Position numbers and translations under genes: made by a program
Notes under the pieces: model-generated
What the model saw: the letters and a program-made list of their open reading frames with translations, nothing else
The model's database searches: none
What the model was told of the DNA's origin: nothing
Assembly: GCA_910583995.1 (NCBI GenBank)
Contig: CAJTYW010000002.1
Coordinates: 62,001 to 126,000, forward strand
DNA length: 64,000 nt
Source: an uncultured Christensenella sp.
GTDB lineage: Bacteria; Bacillota; Clostridia; Christensenellales; UBA3700
Direction: 5' to 3'
Shown: positions 43,059 through 53,853 of the stretch, in pieces
Layout: each line of letters starts with the position of its first letter
How positions within the stretch are numbered: position 1 is the stretch's first letter

Positions 43059-44057
43059 ATGAAAATTGGGCTCTATGACGTAGACGGACACAACTTTCCA
43101 AACTTGCCTTTAATGAAAATATCGGCTTGGCACAAACAACGTGGCGACGATGTGGAATTTGTTTTTCCACTGTATCATTACGACCGCATTTATGTCAGTA
43201 AAGTTTTTGGCGACGAATACTCCACAATAAATAACCTTTGCTTGCAAGCAAACGAAATTATATGCGGCGGGACTGGTTTTGCAATATCAATACACGACGG
43301 CAAAGAAATATACAATAAAACACGTGATATTGATTTGCCAACCGAAATTGAACACATATATCCCGACTATTCGTTATATCCCGAGTTGACGAAAGATACT
43401 GCCTACGGCTTTTTAACGCGAGGTTGCCCTAACAATTGCGACTTTTGCATAGTCAGCAAAAAAGAAGGGTTAAAATCGCACAAGGTGGCGGACTTGTCGG
43501 AGTTTTGGTGCGGGCAAAAGCACATTAAATTGTTGGACGCAAATATCCTTGCTTGCCATGAACGTGTCGAACTACTACAACAACTCGTAGCAAGCGGGGC
43601 GTCAGTTGACTTTACGCAAGGACTTGACGCAAGATTTATTACTGACGAGATTGCTCTCTTACTTAAACAAATCAAGATAAAACGTATACATTTTGCGTTT
43701 GACTTTATGAAAAACGAAAAAGCCGTCATACGTGGGTTAAAAACTTACAAGACAGTATGCAATTTACCCGACTATAAAGCAATCGTATATATGCTTGTAA
43801 ACTACAATACGACAATTGAAGAGGACTTGTACAGATTGCAAAAAATTGCAGAGTGCGGTTTTTTGCCCGATGTGCGAATATACCGCAAACCAACTGCTCC
43901 ACAATTTTTGAAAGATATGCAACGTTGGTGCAACAATCGCATACTTTATCGCTCTTGCGACTTTTTGGACTATGTCCCACGTGCAGACGGAAAAACAATC
44001 AAACAATTATATTTTGGAGGAAGAAATGAAATTAATATGCGGCGATTGCATAAGTGA
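43059..44057 (+). CDS. Radical SAM protein (unit 2)
   Basis: Copy of 11160-12158 with CX3CX2C intact. Confidence 0.85.
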   Translation: MKIGLYDVDGHNFPNLPLMKISAWHKQRGDDVEFVFPLYHYDRIYVSKVFGDEYSTINNLCLQANEIICGGTGFAISIHDGKEIYNKTRDIDLPTEIEHIYPDYSLYPELTKDTAYGFLTRGCPNNCDFCIVSKKEGLKSHKVADLSEFWCGQKHIKLLDANILACHERVELLQQLVASGASVDFTQGLDARFITDEIALLLKQIKIKRIHFAFDFMKNEKAVIRGLKTYKTVCNLPDYKAIVYMLVNYNTTIEEDLYRLQKIAECGFLPDVRIYRKPTAPQFLKDMQRWCNNRILYRSCDFLDYVPRADGKTIKQLYFGGRNEINMRRLHK

Positions 44058-44715
44058 AATGCGCAAAATGAATAATGAAAGCGTTGATTTTACGCTGACA
44101 GATATTCCTTATAACGTAGTAAATAGAACAGATAATGGGTTACGTAATCTTGATAAAGGAAAAGCAGATATATTGACATTTTCATTAAAAGAATTTTTAG
44201 ACTCTATCTATAGAATAACCAAAAATAGTATTTGTATTTTCTGTAGTAAAGAACAATTTAGTTACATTTATACATATTTTGCAAATAAAAAAGGTACTGT
44301 TCGTCCAATTGTTTGGGAAAAAACAAACCCTTCCCCAATGAATGGTCAATATATTTATTTGAGCGGTATAGAAATTGCCGTATGGTTCAAGAAAAAAGGT
44401 GCAAAAGTTTTTAACGCACATTGTAAAAATACAGTTTTTAAATTTCCTAATGGAAGGAGTAAACTGCACCCAACAGAAAAAAACTTGAATTTGTTAAAAG
44501 AGTTGATTCAAGATAACACAAATATTGGAGACTTAGTATTTGACCCATGCTGTGGGGGGGGGAATCATTTAGTAGCCGCTATAGAACTTGGGCGTGACGC
44601 ACTTGGTATTGAACTTGATAAATATTATTTTTCTTTAGCAAAAGCAAATTTGAGCAATATGCTTTTTGAACAAAGCGAAGACATGGAGGTAAATAATGAA
44701 TCAACTAACTATTGA
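44026..44715 (+). CDS. DNA methyltransferase, beta class (unit 2)
   Basis: Copy of 12127-12816. The G9 tract in motif I (44554-44562) is the same length, so both copies are in the ON frame. Confidence 0.85.
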   Translation: MKLICGDCISEMRKMNNESVDFTLTDIPYNVVNRTDNGLRNLDKGKADILTFSLKEFLDSIYRITKNSICIFCSKEQFSYIYTYFANKKGTVRPIVWEKTNPSPMNGQYIYLSGIEIAVWFKKKGAKVFNAHCKNTVFKFPNGRSKLHPTEKNLNLLKELIQDNTNIGDLVFDPCCGGGNHLVAAIELGRDALGIELDKYYFSLAKANLSNMLFEQSEDMEVNNESTNY

Positions 44716-45163
44716 GCAAATAAAACAATTAAAATCGGGCGATTGGATATTTATTGACAATCGCACGATTAATACTAAAACATATTGGTGTACATTTTCG
44801 ATTAATGATACTGAATATATTGCACACACAGCGTACAACCAACGTACATTTCGTTTAAGTGATTATGGCAAAACTTGGGTAGCCTACCGCAGCAAGCAAG
44901 AGTACGAATGCAAAGGCAAAATTATAGAACTACCGCTGCCAGTCGGCACAAAAGTATATATAGTGCCTTGCTATTTAAGAAACACGGAAATCACGGCGTA
45001 TGAAATTTTATCATACAGTTATGACGGCAAAAACTTATTGATGTTTTTATCAATTTGCAAAAAACAAAAAGACTTAAAATCAATAGTCAATATGAATGTT
45101 GAAAATTTTGGCACTTTAATTTTTGAAACATTAGAGCAAGCAGAAAAACACGGAGGTGCATAA
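44696..45163 (+). CDS. Hypothetical early protein (unit 2)
   Basis: Copy of 12797-13264; beta-rich, 155 residues. Confidence 0.6.
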   Translation: MNQLTIEQIKQLKSGDWIFIDNRTINTKTYWCTFSINDTEYIAHTAYNQRTFRLSDYGKTWVAYRSKQEYECKGKIIELPLPVGTKVYIVPCYLRNTEITAYEILSYSYDGKNLLMFLSICKKQKDLKSIVNMNVENFGTLIFETLEQAEKHGGA

Positions 45164-45498
45164 TGAAATTTGCAAAACATTTTGCTGCATTTTTACTTAT
45201 TATTTTAATTACGCTATCGCTTACTGGTTGTAGCGACCCTGCAATTGTAAGCAAGACACCAACCGATGTGCGGTTTACTCCGCAACATCAAGAAACAATT
45301 ACAGAGTATAAATATCAATACGATTGGCTTAATGGCGAATTTATCCTTGTACCATTTGTACATACAGAACTTATACCCGACAAATACGAGGTGTTTTATC
45401 ATATAGAATACGAAAACGGAACAACAAAAGACGCTTGGGATATAGTTACAAAAGACGAATACGACAAGGCTCTTGCTGAGTGCGGAGGTCAATCGTGA
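45163..45498 (+). CDS. Phage lipoprotein (unit 2)
   Basis: Copy of 13264-13599 with the LTGC lipobox. Confidence 0.8.
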   Translation: MKFAKHFAAFLLIILITLSLTGCSDPAIVSKTPTDVRFTPQHQETITEYKYQYDWLNGEFILVPFVHTELIPDKYEVFYHIEYENGTTKDAWDIVTKDEYDKALAECGGQS

Positions 45499-45540
45499 AC
45501 ACTGGATATAAAACAAAAAAAACTTAAGGAGGACACAAAG

Positions 45541-46101
45541 ATGTCAAACAAACCAAACCAAACACTTACTATCAACTATAAAAAAGCCATTCCGTTCAAT
45601 TTAGACGATGTTGTTTATTTGGTTGAAAAAGTGGAAAATGGTAGCAGAACATTTTATCAAAAATGCCGCGTATGCGGAGGAACACGAGAGTTAACTATCA
45701 ACGGGGTATCTTTCTATTGTCCGTGCTGTCATGCCGAAGAAAAAGCAATCACAATATATAAATACATCGTACGGCGTTATCGTGTACACAAAGTTGAGAT
45801 TGAAAAAAGCACCGATACTTGGAAACCGTCGGAATATCAAACAGTGACTTTTTATATCTACACAAAAAATGACCGCGGACATTGGTGTAGTGCTACACGC
45901 AGAATGCCGTCTTGGATAAACCCAACTGACCCGTTGTGCAGTAACGATTGTGCATATACCGATTATAAACTCGCGTTGGCAGCGGCTGACGCTTACAATG
46001 AACGTGAACGTGCAAGACTTGCAGAATACAACAATCTGCATGGCACTCAATATGAAATGCCAGACTTTACAAATTTTGAAAACGATAAAAAATCAAATTA
46101 G
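45541..46101 (+). CDS. Zinc-ribbon protein (unit 2)
   Basis: Copy of 13642-14202; CRVCGG and CPCCH pairs kept. Confidence 0.65.
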   Translation: MSNKPNQTLTINYKKAIPFNLDDVVYLVEKVENGSRTFYQKCRVCGGTRELTINGVSFYCPCCHAEEKAITIYKYIVRRYRVHKVEIEKSTDTWKPSEYQTVTFYIYTKNDRGHWCSATRRMPSWINPTDPLCSNDCAYTDYKLALAAADAYNERERARLAEYNNLHGTQYEMPDFTNFENDKKSN

Positions 46102-46113
46102 GAGGAAAAGAAA

Positions 46114-46590
46114 ATGCAAGATATGAAACAACCAAACGACTGCGTCAACGATTATGACGACGATTTATTTGTTGGAGAGGAAGAAAAACCAACCTATTTC
46201 CCTACTTGTAGATTTTGCGGAATGATAACTTTACCTACCGCACCATACGCAAGTCAAGAGGCGGCGAATGAGGCGGCAACCCGCCAATGTAAATGTCCCG
46301 ACGCAGTTGCTTATCAAACAGAGATTGACCGTGCTGCGAAACGCGACCGCAATATAAAACGTTTAACACAAAGCCTTGACGATTTGTCGGAATATTGCGA
46401 AAAACGCTCGGTTGCCCTTAGTGGCAATTTATACGATAGTTTATTGAAAACTGGCATTGCAGTTTTAGACGATGTTATCGACTCCGCACAATTAAAATTT
46501 GCACGTATGAGAGTCGCTGTCGGCAAAAACAATAAAGGCAATTTGGTTATAAAGTTTACATACTCCGACGGTGCTGCTGTGGAGGTGTAA
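46114..46590 (+). CDS. Cys-pair hypothetical protein (unit 2)
   Basis: Copy of 14215-14691. Confidence 0.6.
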   Translation: MQDMKQPNDCVNDYDDDLFVGEEEKPTYFPTCRFCGMITLPTAPYASQEAANEAATRQCKCPDAVAYQTEIDRAAKRDRNIKRLTQSLDDLSEYCEKRSVALSGNLYDSLLKTGIAVLDDVIDSAQLKFARMRVAVGKNNKGNLVIKFTYSDGAAVEV

Positions 46591-46592
46591 CA

Positions 46593-46814
46593 ATGATTAA
46601 ACAAGTAAAAGACTTAACAGCAACAGAAAGTGAGCGTTTTTGTGACAATCGCCGTGAGCAAAATCGTACAAGCAGACCATACGACGCATGTATTGATTGC
46701 CCGCTACGTTGGGCACACCAATGCGTCACTTGTGAACCTGTAATGCCTAAAAATCTTGTAACGCGAATGCGCAATGTAATTGGCGAACGAAACGTCAATA
46801 TTGTGGAGAAATAA
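46593..46814 (+). CDS. Small Cys-rich protein (unit 2)
   Basis: Copy of 14694-14915; four-Cys segment kept. Confidence 0.6.
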   Translation: MIKQVKDLTATESERFCDNRREQNRTSRPYDACIDCPLRWAHQCVTCEPVMPKNLVTRMRNVIGERNVNIVEK

Positions 46815-46818
46815 AAAA

Positions 46819-47589
46819 ATGAGAAATGAAACAAAATTTGAGAAAAACTACGATGTCATACATCGTAAACAACTATCTAATGTTTCGTGGGCAGAAATAA
46901 AAGAAATTGCTGACAAAGGACTGGCTGAAAAAACATTTAGAGTCGGTGACGAAAAAATTATCGAACTAACAACTGGCGAACAAGTTACACTCGTGATACT
47001 TGGTTTTAACCATGATGTGAAAAAAAATGGCAATCTTGCTGCTATTACTTTTGGTACAAAAAATATGATTGACGGAAGATTTGAATACGCTAGTTGGAAT
47101 AAAAAAGACAACCATAATAATTGGCAAGACAGCAAAATTCGCAAATTTTATTTAAAAAGATTCGAAAATTTACTGCCCAACGATTTGAGTGTAAATATCG
47201 CAACTATTAATAAAGTAACAATTGTAAGCAAAAATTCAACGGACATTGTCAAAACAACGGAAAAACTTTTTTTGCCTTCACTTGCAGAAATTCTTTCCGA
47301 ACAAGCAATAAAAGAATCAAATATTTATTATATTAAAGACTCTGCTACGACATATTTAAAAGAGGGAAAACAATACGAGTATTGGAAAAATAAAATTAGC
47401 AAACTTGTCCCCAACAATTACAACAAAGCACTGGTTAAATATACTAATGAGGGCTGTGCGAGCGATTGGTGGCTACGCTCTCCATGTATTGATTATTCGG
47501 AATTGTCATTATATATTAGCACAATAGGTACAATTGACGCTGAATATTCTAGAGAGTCATATAGCGTGTCTTTCTGCTTTTGCATTTAA
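46819..47589 (+). CDS. DUF6273-domain protein, early paralog (unit 2)
   Basis: Copy of 14920-15690. The C-terminal variable-type segment (DWWLRSP onward) is the same in both units, so no diversification is seen between copies. Confidence 0.75.
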   Translation: MRNETKFEKNYDVIHRKQLSNVSWAEIKEIADKGLAEKTFRVGDEKIIELTTGEQVTLVILGFNHDVKKNGNLAAITFGTKNMIDGRFEYASWNKKDNHNNWQDSKIRKFYLKRFENLLPNDLSVNIATINKVTIVSKNSTDIVKTTEKLFLPSLAEILSEQAIKESNIYYIKDSATTYLKEGKQYEYWKNKISKLVPNNYNKALVKYTNEGCASDWWLRSPCIDYSELSLYISTIGTIDAEYSRESYSVSFCFCI

Positions 47590-47637
47590 ACAATAATCTA
47601 ATAATCGCACCCATTGCGGGGGCAAAGGAGGTGTAAT

Positions 47638-47832
47638 ATGGGTAGCCTACCAAAATATATATCTGTCAACATTGAGATTAGAGTCCCCATAGTTTGCAAG
47701 ACAATTGCTGTCAATAAATTTGAAATATCCACGAAAACTCCAACAAAAAAAATATTAAAAATTGCAAAAATTTGCAAAAAAAACAATTTTGAAATGATTA
47801 TATCCACAAATAAACAAGACGAATTGCAATAA
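47638..47832 (+). CDS. Small basic protein (unit 2)
   Basis: Copy of 15739-15933; 64 residues. Confidence 0.55.
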   Translation: MGSLPKYISVNIEIRVPIVCKTIAVNKFEISTKTPTKKILKIAKICKKNNFEMIISTNKQDELQ

Positions 47833-47890
47833 TTGTCTTTCAAAAAAACCACTCGCACACACATGTGACGAGTAAAGGAGGTGGTAAACA

Positions 47891-48112
47891 ATGTCTAAAA
47901 CACAATACATACAAATTGGTGTTGCTGCACGTCGTGATAGCAATGGCGAATTTATGGCAGCAGTGCCTATGTTTGAAAAGACAGACGAACCTATACGTAA
48001 AAGTGGCTTGCATAACTCAGAAGAGCGAATATTGTGTAAACTCGGCGCATTGTTTGCCACCAAACATTTACTAATTACGGAGGAACAAAAATGTCAAGGT
48101 ATAAAAAAATAA
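47891..48112 (+). CDS. Small hypothetical protein (unit 2)
   Basis: Copy of 15992-16213, again overlapping the regulator by 22 bp. Confidence 0.6.
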   Translation: MSKTQYIQIGVAARRDSNGEFMAAVPMFEKTDEPIRKSGLHNSEERILCKLGALFATKHLLITEEQKCQGIKK

Positions 48113-48603
48113 TGCTAATAACTGGCATTATGCAAAAAGAGATATTGACCAATATACAAAAAATTGACCCGCGCATTGACAAGCCATTGCTTAGTAAAAT
48201 AGTCAACGATATATGTTTGCCGACAAAATCAACACTGGAAAGCATTTGCAAGACTTTGCGATGTGATGTGCTAGACATCTACGACCAACAAGAGATTAAC
48301 TTGTTGCCAAACAAAATTGATTTGACTGTAGCAGATGTCAAAGTCAACGCTGAACACAACAACAAAAATGTGTCAAACAAATCAAATATATATAATTTGA
48401 CAGTAGAAATTGACCGAAATACTGCACAACGTGTTTTTAGCAAATCTGCATTAAAAAAACTCGGTTTTTCAAATAAAACAGATTTTGTGCGTTATGCAGT
48501 AAATGAGTTGGTTAAAAAATTAGACGAAATCGAACAAAAAGAAAAAATTGACACTAAAAGCACACATCAAAAAAAAATCGATATTGGTATAGTAACAAAA
48601 TAA
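48091..48603 (+). CDS. HTH plus RHH-like replication regulator (unit 2)
   Basis: Copy of 16192-16704. Confidence 0.7.
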   Translation: MSRYKKIMLITGIMQKEILTNIQKIDPRIDKPLLSKIVNDICLPTKSTLESICKTLRCDVLDIYDQQEINLLPNKIDLTVADVKVNAEHNNKNVSNKSNIYNLTVEIDRNTAQRVFSKSALKKLGFSNKTDFVRYAVNELVKKLDEIEQKEKIDTKSTHQKKIDIGIVTK

Positions 48604-48613
48604 AGTCAACTTA

Positions 48614-48687
48614 AAAACAAAAAAAGAGGTGCTACAATTGGCACTTGTAACACCTCGAAAGTTGACGCAAGACATCAACCAAACCTT
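48614..48687 (-). ncRNA. Predicted counter-transcribed RNA (unit 2)
   Basis: Same terminator stem and T-run as 16715-16788; promoter at 48694-48722. Confidence 0.6.
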
Positions 48688-48693
48688 ATATAT

Positions 48694-48722
48694 ATAATAT
48701 CATAATTATGGTATGATGTCAA
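48694..48722 (-). promoter_or_regulatory. Leftward small-RNA promoter (unit 2)
   Basis: Minus-strand TTGACA-17-TATTAT. Confidence 0.65.
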
Positions 48723-48864
48723 CCGTTTTTTAAGACTTGAAAATCGTGCCTTTGTCGTCCTAGTAATCGGTATTAACTTATCGACGAAACTATGAGTGAA
48801 AAGCAAGAATATTATATTCAATAAAATGGTTATTCTTGGTTTTGTTAGCAAGATAAAATTTTTG

Positions 48865-48923
48865 CAAAGCGGGGTCAAGGGGTTAAGACCCTTTGTCGTC
48901 GTTGTAGGGGGCGAAACCCCTAC
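48865..48923. other. Hairpin pair upstream of rep (unit 2)
   Basis: GGGTC/GACCC and GTAGGGG/CCCCTAC stems as at 16966-17024. If these are origins, the tandem array carries two. Confidence 0.4.
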
Positions 48924-48960
48924 GTAGAGAGAAACAAACTTTGCTTTACTGGAGTTAGGA

Positions 48961-49869
48961 ATGAGAAAATACACACTTGATACACAAAAATATGATTATG
49001 ACGAGATTTATGCAAATGAGGTTGAACAGAAAGAGGCTGAATATGCTGCGAGACTGCAAGCATTGTATGATACGCGAATCACACACTATCGCACAAAAAC
49101 AATTAAAAGTGGAAAATTTCTTGAATGTGAGGTGTATCCAATTTGGAACACGAACACATCAATATCTCGAGCAAAGAGAACGCATGAGTCACGCAACGTG
49201 CAGAAAGAATTAAACAAGAAAAACGCTATAAAAAGACTTATTCGGCTTGTAAACGCAAATTTTACAGACGACGACATTTGGGGTACGTTCACATACGAAA
49301 CAAAACGCTTGCCAAAATCTATTGAAGAGGCACAAAAAGAGTTTGCAAAGTTTATACGTCGTCTCAAATATTGGTGTAGCAAGCACGAATACCCACCGCT
49401 AAAATATGTTTATGTCATAGAGTTTGAGGACGATGTAGAAAAAGGCAAAAAACGTGTGCACCACCACATTATTTGCAATTTCCCCGACAGAGATGTTGCA
49501 GAAGAACTTTGGCGAGGCGGGGCAAGACGTCACACACGTAGGTTACAAGCCGATAATGACGGTTACGAAGGACTTGTGCGCTATATTCTTAAAGACCCAA
49601 AAGGCACAAAGCGTTACGTGACATCAAAAAACTTGCAGCAACCACAAATTACAATCGCAGACTATAAATTTACGCGCAGAAAAATCAACGCGATTGTATC
49701 GGGCAAGATAACAGCACAATCTGTGTTTGAGCCAATGTACAAAGGCTATGCTTTTCACAGAGCAAGCACATACACGAGCGATTATTGCTCAGGAGCATAC
49801 GTTTACATAAAAATGGTGCGATTAGAAACTTTGCAAGCACGTAAAAACAATGCAAATCGGCGAGAATAA
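48961..49869 (+). CDS. HUH replication initiator (unit 2)
   Basis: Copy of 17062-17970 with His167/His169 and Tyr208. Confidence 0.8.
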   Translation: MRKYTLDTQKYDYDEIYANEVEQKEAEYAARLQALYDTRITHYRTKTIKSGKFLECEVYPIWNTNTSISRAKRTHESRNVQKELNKKNAIKRLIRLVNANFTDDDIWGTFTYETKRLPKSIEEAQKEFAKFIRRLKYWCSKHEYPPLKYVYVIEFEDDVEKGKKRVHHHIICNFPDRDVAEELWRGGARRHTRRLQADNDGYEGLVRYILKDPKGTKRYVTSKNLQQPQITIADYKFTRRKINAIVSGKITAQSVFEPMYKGYAFHRASTYTSDYCSGAYVYIKMVRLETLQARKNNANRRE

Positions 49870-49918
49870 AAACAATACTGCACTATTGCAGAAAAATGAA
49901 AACAAGGAGGTGTAAATA

Positions 49919-50491
49919 ATGGCAAAGAGCAAAAAGACAATCAAAAAAACTATTGAAAAAGTATCAAAACAAAACGACGACATAGCGGACAAGCAATCAA
50001 AGTCGAAACGCGGTGGCAGTAAGTCGCAATACGGCGTAAAGATTGAACCGAACCTTGCTGACATTGAACGTTATCACAGAATGGGCGTAACAGAGGCACA
50101 GTTGTGCGCGTATTATCGCGTAAGTAAAACACAGTGGTATCAATACAAGAAAGACCACCCCGAACTAACCGAAACACTATTTAGAGCAAAATGTATGCTG
50201 CAAACCGAACTTATAAATAAAGCGTATGAGGTTGCAGTCGGAGGAACATATATTGAAACAATCACTGTTGAATATTACAAACAAGAAAATGGTGTAAAAA
50301 CAATTACTGGAGGGAAAACAACAGTGCATGAACATTATCAAAAACCCGACGCGGGTATGTTACAATTTTTGCTTATAAATCGTTTTCCCGACGATTTTGC
50401 ACGCGACCCACATGCTGTTGAATTACGCAAGAAAGCACTTGAGTTGGCAGAAAAAGGAGCAACGCCTTCTACTGATTGGGAGGGTGTATAA
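49919..50491 (+). CDS. Small-terminase-like HTH protein (unit 2)
   Basis: Copy of 18020-18592. Confidence 0.7.
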   Translation: MAKSKKTIKKTIEKVSKQNDDIADKQSKSKRGGSKSQYGVKIEPNLADIERYHRMGVTEAQLCAYYRVSKTQWYQYKKDHPELTETLFRAKCMLQTELINKAYEVAVGGTYIETITVEYYKQENGVKTITGGKTTVHEHYQKPDAGMLQFLLINRFPDDFARDPHAVELRKKALELAEKGATPSTDWEGV

Positions 50492-50493
50492 TT

Positions 50494-51180
50494 ATGGCAC
50501 TTGACCCAATACACGCTTTTTACTGCAAAAAAGATTATCTAACACTGGCACAATCGTGCAAAATCAAAAGCGAAGGTATTTGTGCTAGATGTGGTGGTGT
50601 ATTCGATATAAACGAATTGAGACCACATCACAAAATAGAATTGACGCTCGACAATGTAGACGACCCAAAGATTGCACTAAACCCCGATAATATAGAGGTA
50701 CTTTGCCACAATTGCCACAATGCTGTACACAGACGATTTGGTAATGTAGTTGGTAGCAAGCACGTTTATCTCGTACACGGCTCGCCATGTAGTGGCAAGA
50801 CGTCATACGTGGAAACAGTTGCTACACGCGACGATGTAATTGTAGACCTTGACAAGATACATCGCTCTATATGTATATGTGGCTTGTACGACAAACCCGA
50901 CGCGACAAAGGCAATAGCATTTAATATCCGAAATATGCTACTTGACGAGATATACACGGCTGGCACACGACGTAAGTGGCAAGACGCATACGTCATTGCA
51001 ACAATGCCCGATGTGTACGAGCGTGAGCGATTTGTTTCACAATATGGCGCAGAACCAATACATATAGCCACATCACGTGACGAGTGTATACGTAGAGCAA
51101 AGCAAGACATCAAACGCACATCGGTACTGGACGCCGTGATTGGTTGGATAAACAACTATTGGCAACGATACAGCGAGTAA
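50494..51180 (+). CDS. HNH endonuclease-kinase fusion (unit 2)
   Basis: Copy of 18595-19281; HNH and Walker A motifs kept. Confidence 0.75.
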   Translation: MALDPIHAFYCKKDYLTLAQSCKIKSEGICARCGGVFDINELRPHHKIELTLDNVDDPKIALNPDNIEVLCHNCHNAVHRRFGNVVGSKHVYLVHGSPCSGKTSYVETVATRDDVIVDLDKIHRSICICGLYDKPDATKAIAFNIRNMLLDEIYTAGTRRKWQDAYVIATMPDVYERERFVSQYGAEPIHIATSRDECIRRAKQDIKRTSVLDAVIGWINNYWQRYSE

Positions 51181-51306
51181 TATCCCCCCACCCTTGCACA
51201 ATTGTTTGCAAGGCGGAAAGACTCCTCGCCCCAATACCAAAACACACACACCAAAATTTTGACTTTTTTGCCGAAAAAGTTTGCAAAAGTGATTTTTAGG
51301 AGTTTT

Positions 51307-51651
51307 ATGAAAAAAAAGAACAAAACAAAACAAACAAAAGAAATGATTGCCGATACAGAATACAAGCGACTTGTTGATTTGTATATATCTGCAAACGCTG
51401 ATGTTATAAAACTTAAAGCAAACGACAAATTAATACGCAAGGTTGCTGAATTGTTTGCAATCTTGGAAGATATGAAAACCTTGCCGTCAATACTTTTTAA
51501 CAAAAAAAACCCGCACGAACAAAAAGAAACGGCTGCGGGCAAAGCACGAGTCAAGTATATGGCACAATATACAGCGTGTATGCAAAAGTTAAACAAAGAT
51601 TTGTTGGGTGTTACAAACAATGACGACGACGAACTTAGCGAGTATGAATAA
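51307..51651 (+). CDS. P27-like terminase small subunit (unit 2)
   Basis: Copy of 19408-19752. Confidence 0.6.
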   Translation: MKKKNKTKQTKEMIADTEYKRLVDLYISANADVIKLKANDKLIRKVAELFAILEDMKTLPSILFNKKNPHEQKETAAGKARVKYMAQYTACMQKLNKDLLGVTNNDDDELSEYE

Positions 51652-53470
51652 AGGCGTAACATGGTTGCTGATAAACCCCGATATTGTGCCAATTCAAGGG
51701 TGGCAATTAATTAACGAAGAGCGTGCTGACGGACACAGTTTTTTGATAGAATACTATAAAAAATGTCGTAGCGGAAAGATAATAATTGGCAATGAATTAA
51801 AAACGCAAATCGAAATGTTGGTGCAAGACATTTTATACAACAGCGAAACATATCGTTTTACATTGACGGCAGCACACAAACGTATTGATTTTATCGAACA
51901 CGAAATCAAACATTTTGAAAGCCCGTTTGCGGGCAAGCCGTTTTTGTTAGAACTTAATCAAAAAGCAATCGCAGAGACAGTCTTTGGCTTTGAGATTTAC
52001 GACGAAGAATTGCTCGGTGACGGGCGTTGGGTGCGGCGATTCAAAGAACTTTTACTTTTGATTGCCCGTAAAAACGGCAAAACTCCGTTTGCGGCAGCAC
52101 TGGTACTCGCTGAATGGTTTTGCGGCGAATGTGGGCAAAAAGTGATGTGTGCGTCAAACGATTATGAACAAGCGGGGTTGATTTTTGATTGTATCAATAA
52201 TTTTCGTGAGGAATCACGTGCGATGTGCAAAGTTACGCGTAAAAATATTAAAGGAATATTTTTCGGAAACCCAAAACAACACAAAAAAACTGGTAAATTT
52301 TCTGCGCAAAATAAAGGTTCAATCAAAAAAATGTCCGCCAAATCGGGTGCAAAAGAAGGTCGAAATCTAAAAATCGTCATAGTAGACGAGGTACACGAAA
52401 TGAAAGACCGCTCAACCATAATGCCATTACGCTCGTCTCTGACAACACAAGACGAGCCACTGTATTTAGAAATCACAACAGAAGGTATTGTGCGCGACGG
52501 ATACCTTGACGAACGATTAAATGAGGCACGCAAAGTGCTACGCGGCGAAATTGACCGCCCGCGTTGGCTCGTATGGCTGTACACGCAAGACAGCGAGGCA
52601 GAGGTTTGGAATGACGAGTCGTCTTGGGTAAAATCAAACCCGATGTTACATGTTGTAAAAAAAATATCCGACTTACGAGACCTTGTAGAGGAGGCACGAA
52701 TTAACGGCGCACAGCGTGCGTTTACGCTTGCAAAAGAGTTTAATTTAAAGCAATTGTCTCCTAAAGCGTGGCTGCGTGAGAGTGATATTGAAGGTTGCAA
52801 CGGTACATTTGCACTTGCCGATTTCGCAAACACATGGTGTATTGTTGGTGTTGACTTAGCGGAGTCTAACGACTTGTGCAGTGTAACATTTTTGTTTATG
52901 CGACAAAACGACGAAACAAAGTATATGTACACAATGTATTTTGTGACAGAGACAAAAGCAAACGACCCTACAGCAACCGACTCGCCAACAAATGCAGAAA
53001 AGCGAGACTACCGCCAGTGGGAGCGTGCGGGACTTTGTAGAGTTGTAAAAGGGAATGTGATTGACGACGATGTTGTTGCAAAGTACATACGTGAGATTTA
53101 CGACGAATACAATATCCGTCCATATCGTGTAGGATATGACGAATGGCATGCAAAAGAGTTTGCAAAACTTACCGTTAAAAATTTTGGCGACGTACTCACC
53201 AAAATAAAAATGTCTTACGAATCGCTGAACACTCCAACAAGAACCGTCGAACAAGATTTGCGAGCGCGACACATCAATTATAATTGCAATGAAATTTGCG
53301 CGTGGTGTTTCCGCAACACTGCTGTAAAACACGATAATAAAGGTTTTGTTATGCCCGAAAAAATAGCGGGATATATTGGCAATAAAATCGACGGCACGAT
53401 GTCTAAAATTATTGCTTACGCTGTACTGCGTGAATGTAAAAGTGCATTTTTAACAAAGATTGGAGGTTGA
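51644..53470 (+). CDS. terL: Terminase large subunit (unit 2)
   Basis: Copy of 19745-21571; ATPase and nuclease motifs intact. Confidence 0.93.
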   Translation: MNKGVTWLLINPDIVPIQGWQLINEERADGHSFLIEYYKKCRSGKIIIGNELKTQIEMLVQDILYNSETYRFTLTAAHKRIDFIEHEIKHFESPFAGKPFLLELNQKAIAETVFGFEIYDEELLGDGRWVRRFKELLLLIARKNGKTPFAAALVLAEWFCGECGQKVMCASNDYEQAGLIFDCINNFREESRAMCKVTRKNIKGIFFGNPKQHKKTGKFSAQNKGSIKKMSAKSGAKEGRNLKIVIVDEVHEMKDRSTIMPLRSSLTTQDEPLYLEITTEGIVRDGYLDERLNEARKVLRGEIDRPRWLVWLYTQDSEAEVWNDESSWVKSNPMLHVVKKISDLRDLVEEARINGAQRAFTLAKEFNLKQLSPKAWLRESDIEGCNGTFALADFANTWCIVGVDLAESNDLCSVTFLFMRQNDETKYMYTMYFVTETKANDPTATDSPTNAEKRDYRQWERAGLCRVVKGNVIDDDVVAKYIREIYDEYNIRPYRVGYDEWHAKEFAKLTVKNFGDVLTKIKMSYESLNTPTRTVEQDLRARHINYNCNEICAWCFRNTAVKHDNKGFVMPEKIAGYIGNKIDGTMSKIIAYAVLRECKSAFLTKIGG

Positions 53471-53471
53471 T

Positions 53472-53654
53472 ATGGAAAATAAACAAAATACAGAAAAATT
53501 GCCATTATCGGCATATCAACGCGAGGTGCGTTGTCCTATACACAATAGATTGCTTGGTAAGTATGATTGTCGCAATGGTGTTATCAACGTTACATATTTT
53601 TGCCCGCTATGCAAGAGAGAGTACACTTTTACTATAAAAGGCGAAAAATTTTGA
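53472..53654 (+). CDS. Com-like zinc-finger protein (unit 2)
   Basis: Copy of 21573-21755. Confidence 0.6.
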   Translation: MENKQNTEKLPLSAYQREVRCPIHNRLLGKYDCRNGVINVTYFCPLCKREYTFTIKGEKF

Positions 53655-53687
53655 TTTTGCGCAATGTTATAAAAGCGTAAAAAACTA

Positions 53688-53716
53688 TTGACAAAACGTA
53701 AATTGCATGCTAAAAT
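53688..53716 (+). promoter_or_regulatory. Promoter before head genes (unit 2)
   Basis: TTGACA-17-TAAAAT, as at 21789. Confidence 0.7.
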
Positions 53717-53776
53717 GAATTATACAACAATATGTGTCAAACAGCGTGTACTCCATTTTGTACAATTCAAAACAAG

Positions 53777-53840
53777 TGAGTCGGTGCTTTGACTTAACGT
53801 GTATTGCGTTAAGTTAGGCGTCGGCTCATTTTTATTTTTT
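53777..53840 (+). ncRNA. Long stem-loop with T-run before portal (unit 2)
   Basis: Same 22-pair stem as 21878-21941. Confidence 0.6.
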
Positions 53841-53853
53841 AAGGAGGTACGAT